Positions 10,305 through 22,815 of a stretch of 64,000 bases of DNA are shown here, one piece after another (position 1 is the first letter of the stretch; each line of letters starts with the position of its first letter). The notes beneath the pieces are model-generated. The model saw only the letters and a program-made list of their open reading frames with translations, ran no database searches and had not been told where the DNA came from. Origin of the DNA: Anthoceros angustus (taxonomy: Eukaryota; Streptophyta; Anthocerotopsida; Anthocerotales; Anthocerotaceae); NCBI GenBank assembly GCA_010909165.1, contig MU008159.1, positions 496,001 through 560,000 on the forward strand, written 5' to 3'. The position numbers and the translations under genes were made by a program.

Positions 10305-11532
10305 TTATCCTTGTTGTTGCTTCCGGTGGCGAAATCCAGCCAAGGATCCAGCAGAAACACTGGTGCTCAGCTGTACGGGTAGGAGGAAGCCACCTCCAAA
10401 ACCGCAGCGCGTTTGTCGCATATCGACACCCACCACCTTGCCCTCGTTATCGTGCATGAGATATATGCGTGCCCCGCCACGACTCTCATATGAAAAGACA
10501 TATGGTCGTCCGAACGGCTGGCGGTAATCGATGAAGATGGAAGCGGGCATGGTGGCCATCACCGTCCAGGACATGCTCGCAAAATCTAGCTCCCACACCT
10601 GCACTTCAAACATGGGCGGGCAGTCCTGGAATCGCTGCCACCCTATGGCCACGCACAGCAGGCGGTCTCGCATGTTGAAGTGTCCCTTGCATTTAAGAAC
10701 TTGGAATCCTGCACTAGGCTTGCGCAGAATCATATAGCTCCAACTGGCCCGCTTCAGACAGTACGCCAGTAGATTGCAGCCTGCGACATCCTCATGAGGC
10801 ACGTAGAGCACGCTGCCCACAAACACTCCGTACCCCATATCGAAACAGGCGTCGCGAACAAGCACGTCCATGGCACTGGTTGTCTCACTCCACCTCCAAA
10901 GCACGGAGTCGAAGACGAAGGTCGACACAGTTTGTCCATGTTCTCCACACCCACCGACTCCACTGGATTCACCGCCACCAGCTTGAGGGAGCGCTTTGGC
11001 GTCCACCCACACGCCCGCACATGATGGAGCCGCAAGTCACCCGGGAGAGCCGGCGGTCGAGCGCACCGGGTTGCCCAAGTGCGGGATGGCCATCTGCCCC
11101 GCCCCGCTTTCGCCACGCTGGCGGACATGAGCAAGCCGCCGCATGCCGCTACTTGGGAGCTCCAAAACCCACGTCCGTGGCCTTTGCTCGGTGGCGGCGT
11201 CGGCGGACTGGTCCGACCGCGGCTTGGGTGGCATCCACGAGTCGGAGCTTGTACCGGTTGGAGGCGGTCGTGACGCACGAGGCTTTGCCGGCGTGGGTTG
11301 TAAAGCACGCCACGAAAAGCATCCAATCCGTTCTCCGCTCGCAATTCCACCGCTCCTTCAACAACAAGGGCGACAACACGGCCTTGTTCAACTCTCACAC
11401 CGTGCGCAATCGCAGCAGCTCGGCACGGCACCTTTGCGGGATCGTCATCACAATGTCGTGAGGCGGTCACTCCATTCATCTCCACCCTCCTCGGCATCCA
11501 TCCTTGTCTCACACCCTTCCACCTCCATCCAT
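10305..11532 (-). pseudogene. F-box/kelch copy F2 (best-preserved C-terminal half)
   Basis: The 3' 235 codons (11012 down to the stop at 10305) are uninterrupted. They read as a kelch-type domain: FVFDSALWRWSETTSAMDVL, FDMGYGVFVGSVLYVPHED, CKGHFNMRDRLLCVAIGW, WELDFASMSWTVMATMP and HDNEGKVVGVDM. The 5' half, including the F-box, is frame-disrupted by short indels. F-box/kelch proteins are substrate receptors of SCF ubiquitin ligases; the kelch part binds the target. The region keeps several CAG/CTG sites (near 10750-10790) that most other copies lack, so the breaks may not all be real. Confidence 0.8.
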
Positions 11533-11609
11533 CCCACACCGCAATTGCTACAACCTACAACGGAATACGGATGATGTCGAACCTCCGATAGCTACCACTC
11601 CGACCACGG

Positions 11610-12140
11610 GATATAGAGCTCTAGGCCTTGAAAAGCTAGCTCGAGGCGACTCAAGGGAAGAAGCAAGTGAGTCGATGATTATTTTGGTGTGGGATCGCAT
11701 ATATAGCCTTTACAAATTTGGGCTTGGCGATTCTCGGTGTTCTTCAACTCACCTCCAAACTACATCACGGGATATAGAGCTCTAGGCCTTGCAAAGCTAG
11801 CTCAAGGGACGAAGCAAGTGAGTCGATAATAATTTTGGTGTGTGGGATCGCACATATATAGCCTTTAAAATTTGGTCTTGGTAGATTCTCGGTGTTCTTC
11901 AACTCACCTCCAAACTACGTCACAGGATATAGAGCTCTAGGCCTTGCAAAGCTAGCTCAAGGGACGAAGCAAGTGAGTCTTATAATAATTTTGGTGTGTG
12001 GGATCGCACATATATAGCCTTTTAAAATTTGGTCTTGGTAGATTCTCGGTGTTCTTCAACTCACCTCCAAACTACGTCACATGATATAGAGCTAAGACAT
12101 GCAAAGCTAGTTCGAGGGAGAAGCTTAAGGAAGAAGAAGC
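11610..12140 (-). promoter_or_regulatory. Promoter-side subrepeats of F2 (four ~155-bp copies)
   Basis: Units start with GGATATAGAGCTCTAGGCC near 11610, 11771 and 11925; a variant GATATAGAGCTAAGACATG is near 12083. Each complete unit carries CATATATAGCC, which on the minus strand is a TATA-like GGCTATATATG pointing toward the F-box gene. The first lies roughly 170 bp upstream of the F-box ATG. Promoter function is inferred from position and the TATA-like word. Confidence 0.55.
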
Positions 12141-12149
12141 AAGTGAGTC

Positions 12150-12707
12150 TAGATTCTCGTAAGATTCTAGTGGACACCAGACTTTCCAATAGCATGTTGC
12201 GGCCGGAACCTACATACATATGTATATATGCGATTTTGGCATCTTCTCTCGTTGGATATGAGTGCAAAGTGCACATGGGAAAGCAGGCATTGTATATATA
12301 TGTGGAGGAGATGGACAAGCCTCGAGGCGTACCATAGCATACGATATCCTTCATTGGATGTGAATGCAAGCGCACATGGGAGAAAAATAATTGGTTTTAT
12401 TAAAGAAAGAGAATAGATTGGGGTCAGCCATCTATGAAAGGACATCAAAGGAAGATCGCAAGGATTGCTATAGATAGGAGCAATCCACAGCTCAAGTGGG
12501 ATGAAGAGGTGGCTTGCATGCATTGCCCTATGCTTAGTGACCTTGAAAGCCATCCCGTTAGCTATTGCTAACCATGTTTCATTAACACTAATCAATACTT
12601 AATTAATGTAGCGCTTTAGATTAATTAATACTAATTACTTAAAGACAAGTCATTAGATTAATTAATGCTAATCAAACACTAAACCCAAGTGCAGAGTAGT
12701 GTCACAC
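12150..12707. repeat. AT-rich spacer module of the array unit
   Basis: Runs from GATTCTAGTGGACACCAG through ACATATGTATATATGCG and CCTTCATTGGATGTGAATGC to repeated ATTAATTAAT words and CAAACACTAAACCC. Near-identical modules occur near 16045-16586, 20030-20380, 22260-22815, 26150-26691, 31040-31589, 35030-35571, 38490-38643 (3' part only), 42050-42588 and 46560-47110. No coding capacity is supportable. Confidence 0.75.
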
Positions 12708-13724
12708 GGTATGACATCCCTTAAGTTCCCCATATTTGCGGGCTTTGATTTAAGCCCACGATGTTCCATCTGGTCATAAATCTTACTACTACCACTCTCA
12801 ATCGGCTCTATTTTTGGCCTCACTCAATCAGACGTCCGAGATTATGTCCTCCTTTGCAACTTATGCCAATGCAACAAAGCTTGTCACCAACGCCTTGCCG
12901 GCTGCTCCAACCCTTGCCTCCACCTCCAAACTACGCCACAGGAGCAAGTCACACTTGACTTCATAACCGGATTGCCTCGCAATGCTACTGGCTTTGATGC
13001 GTTGCTGGTCTTCACGAATAAGCTTACTCATCAAGTGCTCCTTGCCTCCACTACTGAGACATGCTCTAATGAACAAACTGCTGACTTATTCTGGAAAGTG
13101 GTTTATCGTGCCCATGGCCTCCCTCGCTCTCTTGTGAGCGATCATGATTCCAGGTTTACGTCCCGCTCGCAAGCGGTTCATGGTCTTGGCACCAAGCTCT
13201 GTATGTCTCATCGCCTTTTATCCTCGACGGATGGTGCTACGGGCGAGCTAATCAAGTTTTAGAGGATATACTCCGTGCTTATGCAGTGTGCACCAAACTC
13301 GGTGGCTGGACTTTCTCCACCTCGTTGAGTTTGCCTACAACAATGCCCCTAACGCCTCAACCCGAGTTACTCCATTCTTGTTCAACAAAGGTTTTCACCC
13401 CGCACGTTGCTTCCTTGCCTTCCTGCTTGTGTCCCTGCTTGTCGATTTTCTCACCAACGTGTCCAAATTCGCAGAGGCTCGTCGGTTTGCCCATGGAACC
13501 CAAAACCGCCAAGCCCAATCGCCAATCATCGTCGTCCTCAAGAATTTGCGGTTGGTACCTATGTCTTCTTGTCGCCGAATTTATCCTTCACGGGATTCGT
13601 AAGATTTCCTCGTTTTGTTGGTCCTTCAGTATCCTCCGTTGCATTGGCCCCATGGCCTATGAGCTTGCCCTTCCTCCCGAATCTCGCATTCACCCCGCCT
13701 TCCGAACACGTAACCATGTTTTGA
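12708..13724 (+). pseudogene. Gypsy integrase copy G2
   Basis: Contains an HHCC-type zinc-binding remnant (DVRDYVLLCNLCQCNKA near 12835), then VTLDFITGLP, SDHDSRF and RANQVLED-type core motifs. The FVGPYR...LPPESRIHPAF segment near 13620-13690 follows, the GPY/F module of Ty3/gypsy integrases. Many 1-3-nt losses break the frame. At about 12905-12935 a stretch reading CTCCACCTCCAAACTACG, which belongs to the promoter subrepeat, replaces the CTTGCTGTCCCTTTCG seen at 47.3 kb. Confidence 0.8.
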
Positions 13725-14348
13725 TCCCGCATGACCGGTCTGCACCAGCTCGAGCTCGAGTATGCTCACATTGACGATGCACTTCATCCTTCCACCGCTC
13801 GACGACAATAGAATCTACCACCGCCGGGCATATTTCAAAGCCCTTGCACTCACGATCGGAAAAAGTGGGCTCGGAACTCATCTTGCGGTTGCTCGATCGC
13901 CATATCGAAGATGATGATTTGCAAGTTGGTTTCAAAGACATGGTAGCGACATGGTACCACGTGATTCCAAAGCGGAGTCGAAGGCGAAGGTCGACGATCG
14001 ATGTTTGGAATTTGAGGAGCATGGAGTGAATGCCTTTTATCATGTAAAAAATGTTTCGTTCTCATTTCTCTCTGCGATGATCGGCTCACCAGCGTTAAGC
14101 GTTAACGTGAGCGTTCGTTGGTGTGATGTTGCCTGCAAATGCGCGGAAGGAAAGAAATGATGTTCGACTGCGGCTACTCTTTAGTGAAAGCTTAATTTAA
14201 TATTTAATTGTAGCTAGCCCGCCACAACGTATTTGCGATGTTTGAAGCATAGACCAATGTTGCGGCAGACGGAAGGATGCAAAGCAGTTTGAGAGGAGTC
14301 TCTCAAAGCGAAAACAAGCTAACTAGGCATGTTCGTTGTTCTAATTAT

Positions 14349-15569
14349 TTATCCTTGTTGTTGCTTCCGGTGGCGAAATCCAAGGATCCAGCAGAAACAA
14401 TGGTGCTCACAAATTGCGTGTACGGGTAGGAGGAAGCCACCTCAAACCGCAGCGTTTGTCGCATATCGACACCCACCACCTTGCCCTCGTTATCGGGCAT
14501 GAGATATACGTCCGGCCCGCCACGACTCTCATATGAAAAGACATATGGTCGTCCGAGCGGCTGGCGGGCGAGTCGGTGAAGATGGAAGCGGGCATGGTGG
14601 CCATCACCGTCGGACATGCTCGCAAAATCTAGCTCCCACACCGCACTTCAAACATGGGCGGGCGATCCGAATCGCCACCCTATGGCCACGCATGAGCGGT
14701 CTCGCATGTTGAAGTGTCCCTTGCATTTAAGAACTTGGAATCCTGCACTAGGCTTGCGAATCATATAGCTCCAAGCCCGCTTGAAGACGCCAAGAGCGAC
14801 TGCGACATCCTCATGAGGCACGTGAAACGCTGCCCACAAACACTCCGTACCCCATATCGAAGCAGGCGTCGCGAACAAGCACGTCCATGGCACTGGTTGT
14901 CTCACTCCACCTCCAAAGCGCGGAGTCGAAGACGAAGGTCGACACAGGTTTGTCCATGTTCTCCACACCGCTACCCCACCGACTCCCTGGATTCACCGCC
15001 ACCAGCTTGAGGGAGCGCGCTTTGGCGTCCACCCACACGCCCCGCACATGATGGAGCCGCAAGTCACCCGGGAGAGCCGGCAGCCGGGTCCAGGAGCGCA
15101 CCACCGGGTTGCCCAAGTGCGGGATGGCCATCGCCCGCCACGACTCTCATATGAAAAGACATGAGCAAGCCGCATGCCGCTACTTGGGAGCTCCAAAACC
15201 CACGTCCGTGGCCGCTGTTCGGTGGCGGCGTCGACGGACTGGTCCGACCGCGGCTTGGGTGGCATCCACGGCGAGTCGGAGCTTGTACCGGTTGGAGGCG
15301 GTCGTGACGCACGAGGCTTTGCGTAGGTTGTAAAGCCCGCCACGAAAAGCATCCAATCCGTTCTCCCGCAATTCCACCCGCTCCTTCAACAACAAGGCGA
15401 CAACACGGCCTTGTTCAACTCTCTGCACACCGTGCGCAATCGCAGCGAGCTCGGCACGGCACCTTTGCGGGATCGTCATCACAATGTCGTGAGGCGGTCA
15501 CTCCATTCATCTCCACCCTCCTCGGCATCCATCCATCCTTGTCTCACACCCTTCCACCTCCGCATCCAT
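14349..15569 (-). pseudogene. F-box/kelch copy F3
   Basis: Full-length by position, from the ATG complement near 15569 to the stop at 14349. The frame is broken many times. A short CGCCACGACTCTCATATGAA segment that belongs to the 3' part of the gene recurs near 15135 inside the 5' half, giving a duplicated patch. Confidence 0.78.
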
Positions 15570-15649
15570 CCCACACCCCGCAATTGCTACAACCTACAAC
15601 GGAATACGGATGATGTCGAACCTCCGATAGCTACCCACTCCGACCACGG

Positions 15650-16030
15650 GATATAGAGCTCTAGGCCTTGAAAAGCTAGCTCGAGGCGGAACTCAAGGGA
15701 AGAAGCAAGTGAGTCGATGATTATTTTGGTGTGTGGATCGCACATATATAGCCTTTACAAATTTGGGCTTGGCGATTCTCGGTGTTCTTCAACTCACCTC
15801 CAAACTACGTCACGGGATATAGAGCTCTAGGCCTTGCAAAGCTAGCTCAAGGGACGAAGCAAGTGAGTCGATAATAATTTTGGTGTGTGGGATCGCACAT
15901 ATATAGCCTTTAAAATTTGGTCTTGGTAGATTCTCGGTGTTCTTCAACTCACCTCAAACTACGTCACATGATATAGAGCTAAGACATGCAAAGCTAGTTC
16001 GAGGAGAAGCTTAAGGAAGAAGAAGCAAGT
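15650..16030 (-). promoter_or_regulatory. Promoter-side subrepeats of F3 (three copies)
   Basis: Three units near 15650, 15816 and 15969, the last being the AAGACATGC variant. The first two carry the minus-strand TATA-like word upstream of F3. Confidence 0.5.
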
Positions 16031-16586
16031 GAGTCTAGATTCTCGTAAGATTCTAGTGGACACCAGACTTTCCAATAGCATGTTGCGGAACCTACATACA
16101 TATGTATATATGCGATTTTGGCATCTTCTCTACGTTGGATATGAGTGCAAAGTGCACATGGGAAAGCAGGCATTGTATATATATGTGGAGGAGATGGACA
16201 AGCCTCGAGGCGTACCATAGCATACGATATCCTTCATTGGATGTGAATGCAAACGCATGGGAGAAAAATAATTGGTTTTATTAAAGAAAGAGAATAGATT
16301 GGGGTCAGCCATCTATGAAAGGACATCAAAGGAAGATCGCAAGGATTGCTATAGATAGGAGCAATCCTATCAAGTGGGATGAAGAGGTGGCTTGCATGCA
16401 TTGCCCTATGCTTAGTGACCTTGAAAGCCATCCGTTAGCTATTGCTAACCATGTTTCATTAACACTAATCAATACTTAATTAATGTAAGCGCTTTAGATT
16501 AATTAATACTAATTACTTAAAGACAAGTCATTAGATTAATTAATGCTAATCAAACACTAAACCCAAGTGCAGAGTAGTGTCACATG

Positions 16587-17666
16587 GTATGACATCCCTT
16601 AAGTTCCCCATATTTGCGGGCTTTGATTTGAAGCCCACGATGTTCCATCTGGTCATAAATCTTACTACTACCACTCTCAATCGGCTCTATTTTTGGCCTC
16701 ACTCAATCAGACGTCCGAGATTATGTCCTCCTTTGCAACTTATGCCAATGCAACAAAGCTTGTCACCAACGCCTTGCCGGCTGCTCCAACCCTTGCTGTC
16801 CCTTTCGCCACAGGAGCAAGTCACACTTGACTTCATAACCGGATTGCCTGCTCCAACCCTTGCTGTCCCTTTCGCCTCGAGCAAGTCACACTTGACTTCA
16901 TAACCGGATTGCCTCGCAATGCTCGGCTTTGATGCGTTGCTGGTCTTCACGAATAAGCTTACTCATCAAGTGCTCCTTGCCTCCACTCGAGACATGCTCT
17001 CGAACAAAGCGACTTATTCGAAAGTGGTTTATCGTGCCCATGGCCTCCTCGCTCTCTTGTGAGCGATCATGATTCAGTTTACGTCCCGCTCGGCAAGCGG
17101 TTCATGGTCTTGGCACCAAGCTCGTATGTCTCGCCTTTTATCCTCGACGGATGGTGCTACGGGCGAGCTAATCAAGTTTTAGAGGATATACTCCGTGCTT
17201 ATGCAGGTGTGCGCCAAACTCGGTGGCTGGACTTTCTCCACCTCGTTGAGTTTGCCTACAACAACGCCCCTAACGCCTCAACCCGAGTTACTCCGTTCTT
17301 GTTCAACAAAGATTTTCACCCCCGCACGTTGCTTTCTGCTTCCTTGCCTTCCGCTGCTTGTGTCCCTGCTGCTTGTCGATGTTCTCACCCAACGTGTCCA
17401 AATCCTGCAGTAGGCTCGTCAGTTTGCCCATGGAACCCAAAACCGCCAAGCCCAATCTGCCAATCATCGTCGTCGTCCTCAAGAATTTGCAGTTGGTACC
17501 TATGTCTTGCTGTCTGCCCGAAATTTATCCCTTCCTGGGATTCGTAAGATTTCCCCTCGTTTTGTTGGTCCTTACCGTATCCTCCGTTGCATTGGCCCTG
17601 TGGCCCATGAGCTTGCCCTTCCTCCCGAATCTCGCATTCACCCCGCCTTCCGAACACGAACCATGT
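16587..17666 (+). pseudogene. Gypsy integrase copy G3
   Basis: The stretch around 16785-16915 holds a ~70-bp tandem duplication of the GCTCCAACCCTTGCTGTCCC...ACCGGATTGCC segment. The core and GPY/F parts follow in broken frames. After the terminal TTTTGATC (about 17670) a piece of F-box sequence (CACCGTGCGCAATCGCAGCA) is spliced in before the GAGCTCGAGTATGC spacer. Confidence 0.78.
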
Positions 17667-18339
17667 TTTGATCACACCGTGCGCAATCGCAGCAGCTCGG
17701 CATCCACGGCTCGAGCTCGAGTATGCTCACATTGACCGATGCACTTCATCCTTCCACCTTCGAACGACAATAGAATCTACCGCCGGGCATATTTCAAAGC
17801 CCCTTGCACTCACGATCGGAAAAAGTGGGCTCGGAACTCATCTTGCGGTTGCTCGCTCGATCGATCGCCATATCGAAGATGATGATTTGCAAGTTGGTTT
17901 CAAAGACATGGTAGCGACATGGTACCACGTGATTCCAAAGCGAGTCGGTGTGACGATCGATGTTTGGAATTTGAGGAGCATGGAGTGAATGCCTTTTATC
18001 ATGTAAAAAATGTTCGTTCTCATTTCTCTCGATGATCGGCTCACCAACGTTAACGTTAACGTTAACGTGAGCGTTCGTTGGTGTGATGTTGCCGCAAATG
18101 CGCGGAAGGAAAGAAATGATGTTCTTTGCAAATGCGCGGAAGGAAAGAAATGATGTTCGACGGGCTGCTCTTTAGTGAAAGCTTAATTTAATATTTAATT
18201 GTAGCTAGCCCGCTACACAAGGGCGATTGCGGATAGTTTGAAGCATAGACCAATGTTGCGGCGACGGAAGGATGCAAAGCAGTTTGAGAGGAGTCTCTCA
18301 AAGCGAAAACAAGCTAGGCATGTTCGTTGTTCTAATTAT

Positions 18340-19559
18340 TTATCCTTGTTGTTGCTTCCGGTGGCGAAATCCGACCAAGGATCCAGCAGAAACACTGGTG
18401 CTCACAAACTGCGTGTACGGGTAGGAGGGAAGCCACCTCCAAACCGCAGGCGTTTGTCGCATATCGACACCCACCACCTTGCCCTCGTTATCAGGCATGA
18501 GATATACTTCGTCCGGCCCCGCCACGACTCTCATATGAAAAGACATATGGTCGTCCGAACGGCCTGGCGGGCAGAATTCAGTGAAGATGGAAGCGGGCAT
18601 GGTGGCCATCACCGTCCAGGACATGCTCGCAAAATCTAGCTCCCACACCTGCACTTCAAACATGGGCGGGCAGTCCTGGAATCGCTGCCACCCTATGGCC
18701 ACGCACAGCAGGCGGTCTCGCATGTTGAAGTGTCCCTTGCATTTAAGAACTTGGAATCACACTAGGCTTGCAGAATCATATAGCTCCAATCGCCGCATGC
18801 GCCAGATTGCACTGCGACATCCTCATGAGGCACGTGAGCACGCTGCCCACAAACACTCCGTACCCCATATCGAAGCAGGCGTCGCGAACAAGCACGTCCA
18901 TGGCACGGTTGTCTCACTCCACCTCCAAAGCGGAGTCGAGGCGAAGGTCGACAGTTTGTCCATGTTCTCCACCGCTACCCCACCGACTCCTGGATTCACC
19001 GCCACCAGCTTGAGGGAGCGCGCTTTGGCGTCCACCCACACGCCCGCACATGATGGAGCCGCAAGTCACCCGGGAGAGCCGGCGGTCGAGCGCACTGCCG
19101 GGTTGCCCAAGTGCGGGATGGCCATCGCCCGCCCGGCATGGCGGACATGAGCAAGCCGCCGCATGCCGCTACTTGGGAGCTCCAAAACCCACGTCGTGGC
19201 CTGTCCGGTGGCGGCGTCGGCGGACTGGTCCGACCGCGGCTTGGTGGCATCCACGGCGAGTCGGAGCTTGTACCAGCGGTTGGAGGCGGTCGTGACGCCG
19301 CGAGGCTTTGCGGCGTAGGTTGTAAAGCACGCCACGAAAAGCATCCAATCCGTTCTCCGCCGCAATTCCACCCGCTCCTTCAACAACAAGGCGACAACAC
19401 GGCCTTGTTCAACTCTCTGCACACCGTGCGCAATCGCAGCAGCTCGGCACGGCACCTTTGCCGGGATCGTCATCACAATGTCGTGAGGCGGTCACTCCAT
19501 TCATCTCCACCCTCCTCGGCATCCATCCTTGTCTCACACCCTTCCACCTCCGCATCCAT
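18340..19559 (-). pseudogene. F-box/kelch copy F4
   Basis: Full-length by position and frame-disrupted. The C-terminal 127 codons (18340-18723) remain open and match F2. The segment near 18785-18815 that is CAG-rich in F2 is shortened and altered. Confidence 0.78.
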
Positions 19560-19636
19560 CCCACACCGCAATTGCTACAACCTACAACGGAATACGGATG
19601 ATGTCGAACCTCCGATAGCTACCCACTCCGACCACG

Positions 19637-20020
19637 GGATATAGAGCTCTAGGCCTTGAAAAGCTAGCTCGAGGCGAGCTCAAGGGAAGAAGCAAGTGAG
19701 TCGATGATTATTTTGGTGTGTGGGATCGCACATATATAGCCTTTACAAATTTGGGCTTGGCGATTCTCGGTGTTCTTCAACTCACCTCCAAACTACACAG
19801 GATATAGAGCTCTAGGCCTTGCAAAGCTAGCTCAAGGGAAGCAAGTGAGTCGATAATAATTTTGGTGTGGGATCGCACATATATAGCCTTTAAAATTTGG
19901 TCTTGGTAGATTCTCGGTGTTCTTCAACTCACCTCCAAACTACGTCACATGATATAGAGCTAAGACATGCAAAGCTAGTTCGAGGAGAAGCTTAAGGAAG
20001 AAGAAGCAAGTGAGTCTAGA
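19637..20020 (-). promoter_or_regulatory. Promoter-side subrepeats of F4 (three copies)
   Basis: Units near 19637, 19800 and 19951 with the minus-strand TATA-like word in the first two. Confidence 0.5.
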
Positions 20021-20379
20021 TTCTCGTAAGATTCTAGTGGACACCAGACTTTCCAATAGCATGTTGCGGCCGGAACCTACATACATATGTATATATGCGA
20101 TTTTGGCATCTTCTACGTTGGATATGAGTGCAAAGTGCACATGGGAAAGCATTGTATATATATGTGGAGGAGATGGACAAGCCTCGAGGCGTACCATAGC
20201 ATACGATATCCTTCATTGGATGTGAATGCAAAGCGCACATGGGAGAAAAATAATTGGTTTTATTAAAGAAAGAGAATAGATTGGGGTCAGCCATCTATGA
20301 AAGGACATCAAAGGAAGATCGCAAGGATTGCTATAGATAGGAGCAATCCACAAGCTCAAGTGGGATGAAGAGGTGGCAT

Positions 20380-20684
20380 CCACGACGAGTCGGAGCTTGT
20401 ACCAGCGGTTGGAGGCGGTCGTGACGCACGAGGCTTTGCGGCGTAGGTTGTAAAGCACGCCACGAAAAGCATCAATCCGTTCTCCGCTCGCAATTCCACC
20501 GCTCCTTCAACAACAAGGCGACAACACGGCCTTGTTCAACTCTCGCACACCGTGCGCAATCGCAGCAGCTCGGCACGGCACCTTTGCGGGATCGTCATCA
20601 CAATGTCGTGAGGCGGTCACTCCATTCATCTCCACCCTCCTCGGCATCCATCCTTGTCTCACACCCTTCCACCTCCGCATCCAT
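20380..20684 (-). pseudogene. F-box/kelch copy F5, N-terminal fragment
   Basis: Only the 5' quarter of the gene is present. It is joined to spacer sequence at the shared word GGTGGC (about 20374-20379), where the spacer GATGAAGAGGTGGC meets the F-box GGTGGCATCCACG. Confidence 0.75.
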
Positions 20685-20760
20685 CCCACACCGCAATTGC
20701 TACAACCTACAACGGAATACGGATGATGTCGAACCTCCGATAGCTACCCACTCCGACCAC

Positions 20761-21130
20761 GGGATATAGAGCTCTAGGCCTTGAAAAGCTAGCTCGAGGC
20801 GGAAGCTCAAGGGAAGCAAGTGAGTCGATGATTATTTTGGTGTGTGGGATCGCATATATAGCCTTTACAAATTTGGGCTTGGATTCTCGGTGTTCTTCAA
20901 CTCACCTCCAAACTACGTCACGGGATATAGAGCTCTAGGCCTTGCAAAGCTAGCTCAAGGGAAGAAGCAAGTGAGTCGATAATAATTTTGGTGTGTGGGA
21001 TCGCACATATATAGCCTTTAAAATTTGGTCTTGGTAGATTCTCGGTGTTCTTCAACTCACCTCCAAACTACGTCCACGGGATATAGAGCTAAGACATGCA
21101 AAGCTAGTTCGAGGAGAAGCTTAAGGAAGA
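20761..21130 (-). promoter_or_regulatory. Promoter-side subrepeats of F5 (three copies)
   Basis: Units near 20761, 20923 and 21080, arranged as in complete units although the gene they face is truncated. Confidence 0.5.
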
Positions 21131-21486
21131 AGAAGCAAGTGAGTCTAGATTCTCGTAAGATTCTAGTGGACACCAGACTTTCCAATAGCATGTTGCGGCG
21201 GAACCTACATACATATGTATATATGCGATTTTGGCATCTTCTCTCGTTGGATATGAGTGCAAAGTGCACATGGGAAAGCGAGCATTGTATATATATGTGG
21301 AGGAGATGGACAAGCCTCGAGGCGTACCATAGCATACGATATCCTTCATTGGATGTGAATGCAAAGCGCACATGGGAGAAAAATAATTGGTTTTATTAAA
21401 GAAAGAGAATAGATTGGGGTCACCATCTATGAAAGGACATCAAAGGAAGATCGCAAGGATTGCTATAGATAGGAGCAATCCACAAG

Positions 21487-21739
21487 CATCCAATCCGTTC
21501 TCCGCCGCAATTCCACCGCTCCTTCAACAACAAGGCGACAACACGGCCTTGTTCAACTCTCTGCACACCGTGCGCAACCGGAGCAGGCTCGGCACCGGCA
21601 CCTTTGCTAGGATCGTCATCACAATGTCGTGAGGTAGGTCACTCCATTCATCTCCACCCTCCTCGGCATCCATCCTTGTCTCACACCCTTCCACCTTCGC
21701 ATCCATCCTTGTCTCCCACCCTTCCACCTCCGCATCCAT
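21487..21739 (-). pseudogene. F-box/kelch copy F6, N-terminal fragment
   Basis: Contains the start region and F-box segment only, joined to spacer near 21485. The leader has an extra ~30-bp repeat of the CATCCTTGTCTC...CCACC segment, lengthening the start region by about ten codons. Confidence 0.75.
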
Positions 21740-21821
21740 CCCACACCCTGCAATTGCTGGAACCTACAACGGAATACGGATGATGTCGAACCTCCGATAG
21801 CTACCCACTCCGACCACAGGA

Positions 21822-22265
21822 TATAGAGCTCTAGGCCTTGAAAAGCTAGCTCGAGGCAAAAGCTCAAGGGAAGAAGCAAGTGAGTCGATGATTATTTTGG
21901 TGTGTGGGATCGCACATATATAGCCTTTAAAATTTGGTCTTGGTAGATTCTCGGTGTTCTTCAACTCACCTCCAAACTACGTCACGGGATATAGAGCTCT
22001 AGGCCTTGCAAAGCTAGCTCAAGGGACGAAGCAAGTGAGTCGATAATAATTTTGGTGTGTGGGATCGCATATATAGCCTTTAAAATTTGGTCTTGGTAGA
22101 TTCTCGGTGTTCTTCAACTCACCTCAAACTACGTCACGGGATATAGAGCTAAGACATGCAAAGCTAGTTCGAGGAGAAGCTTAAGGAAGAAGAAGCAAGT
22201 GAGTCGATAATAATTTTGGTGTGGGATCGCATATATAGCCTTTAAAATTTGGTCTTGGTAGATTC
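21822..22265 (-). promoter_or_regulatory. Promoter-side subrepeats of F6
   Basis: Units near 21822, 21987 and 22139. The last is followed by a further partial TATA-bearing segment at about 22200-22265, so this block is slightly expanded. Confidence 0.48.
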
Positions 22266-22815
22266 TCGTAAGATTCTAGTGGACAAGCCTCGAGGCGTAC
22301 CATAGCATGTTGCGGCGGAACCTACATACATATGTATATATGCGATTTTGGCATCTTCTCGTTGGATATGAGTGCAAAGTGCACATGGGAAAGCAGGCAT
22401 TGTATATATATGTGGAGGAGATGGACAAGCCTCGAGGCGTACCATAGCATACGATATCCTTCATTGGATGTGAATGCAAAGCGCACATGGGAGAAAAATA
22501 ATTGGTTTTATTAAAGAAAGAGAATAGATTGGGGTCACCATCTATGAAAGGACATCAAAGGAAGATCGCAAGGATTGCTATAGATAGGAGCAATCCAAAC
22601 TGCCCAAGTGGGATGAAGAGGTGGCTTGCATGCATTGCCCTATGCTTAGTGACCTTGAAAGCCATCCGTTAGCTATTGCTAACCATGTTTCATTAACACT
22701 AATCAATACTTAATTAATGTAGCGCTTTAGATTAATTAATACTAATTACTTAAAGACAAGTCATTAGATTAATTAATGCTAATCAAACACTAAACCCAAG
22801 TGCAGAGTAGTGTCA

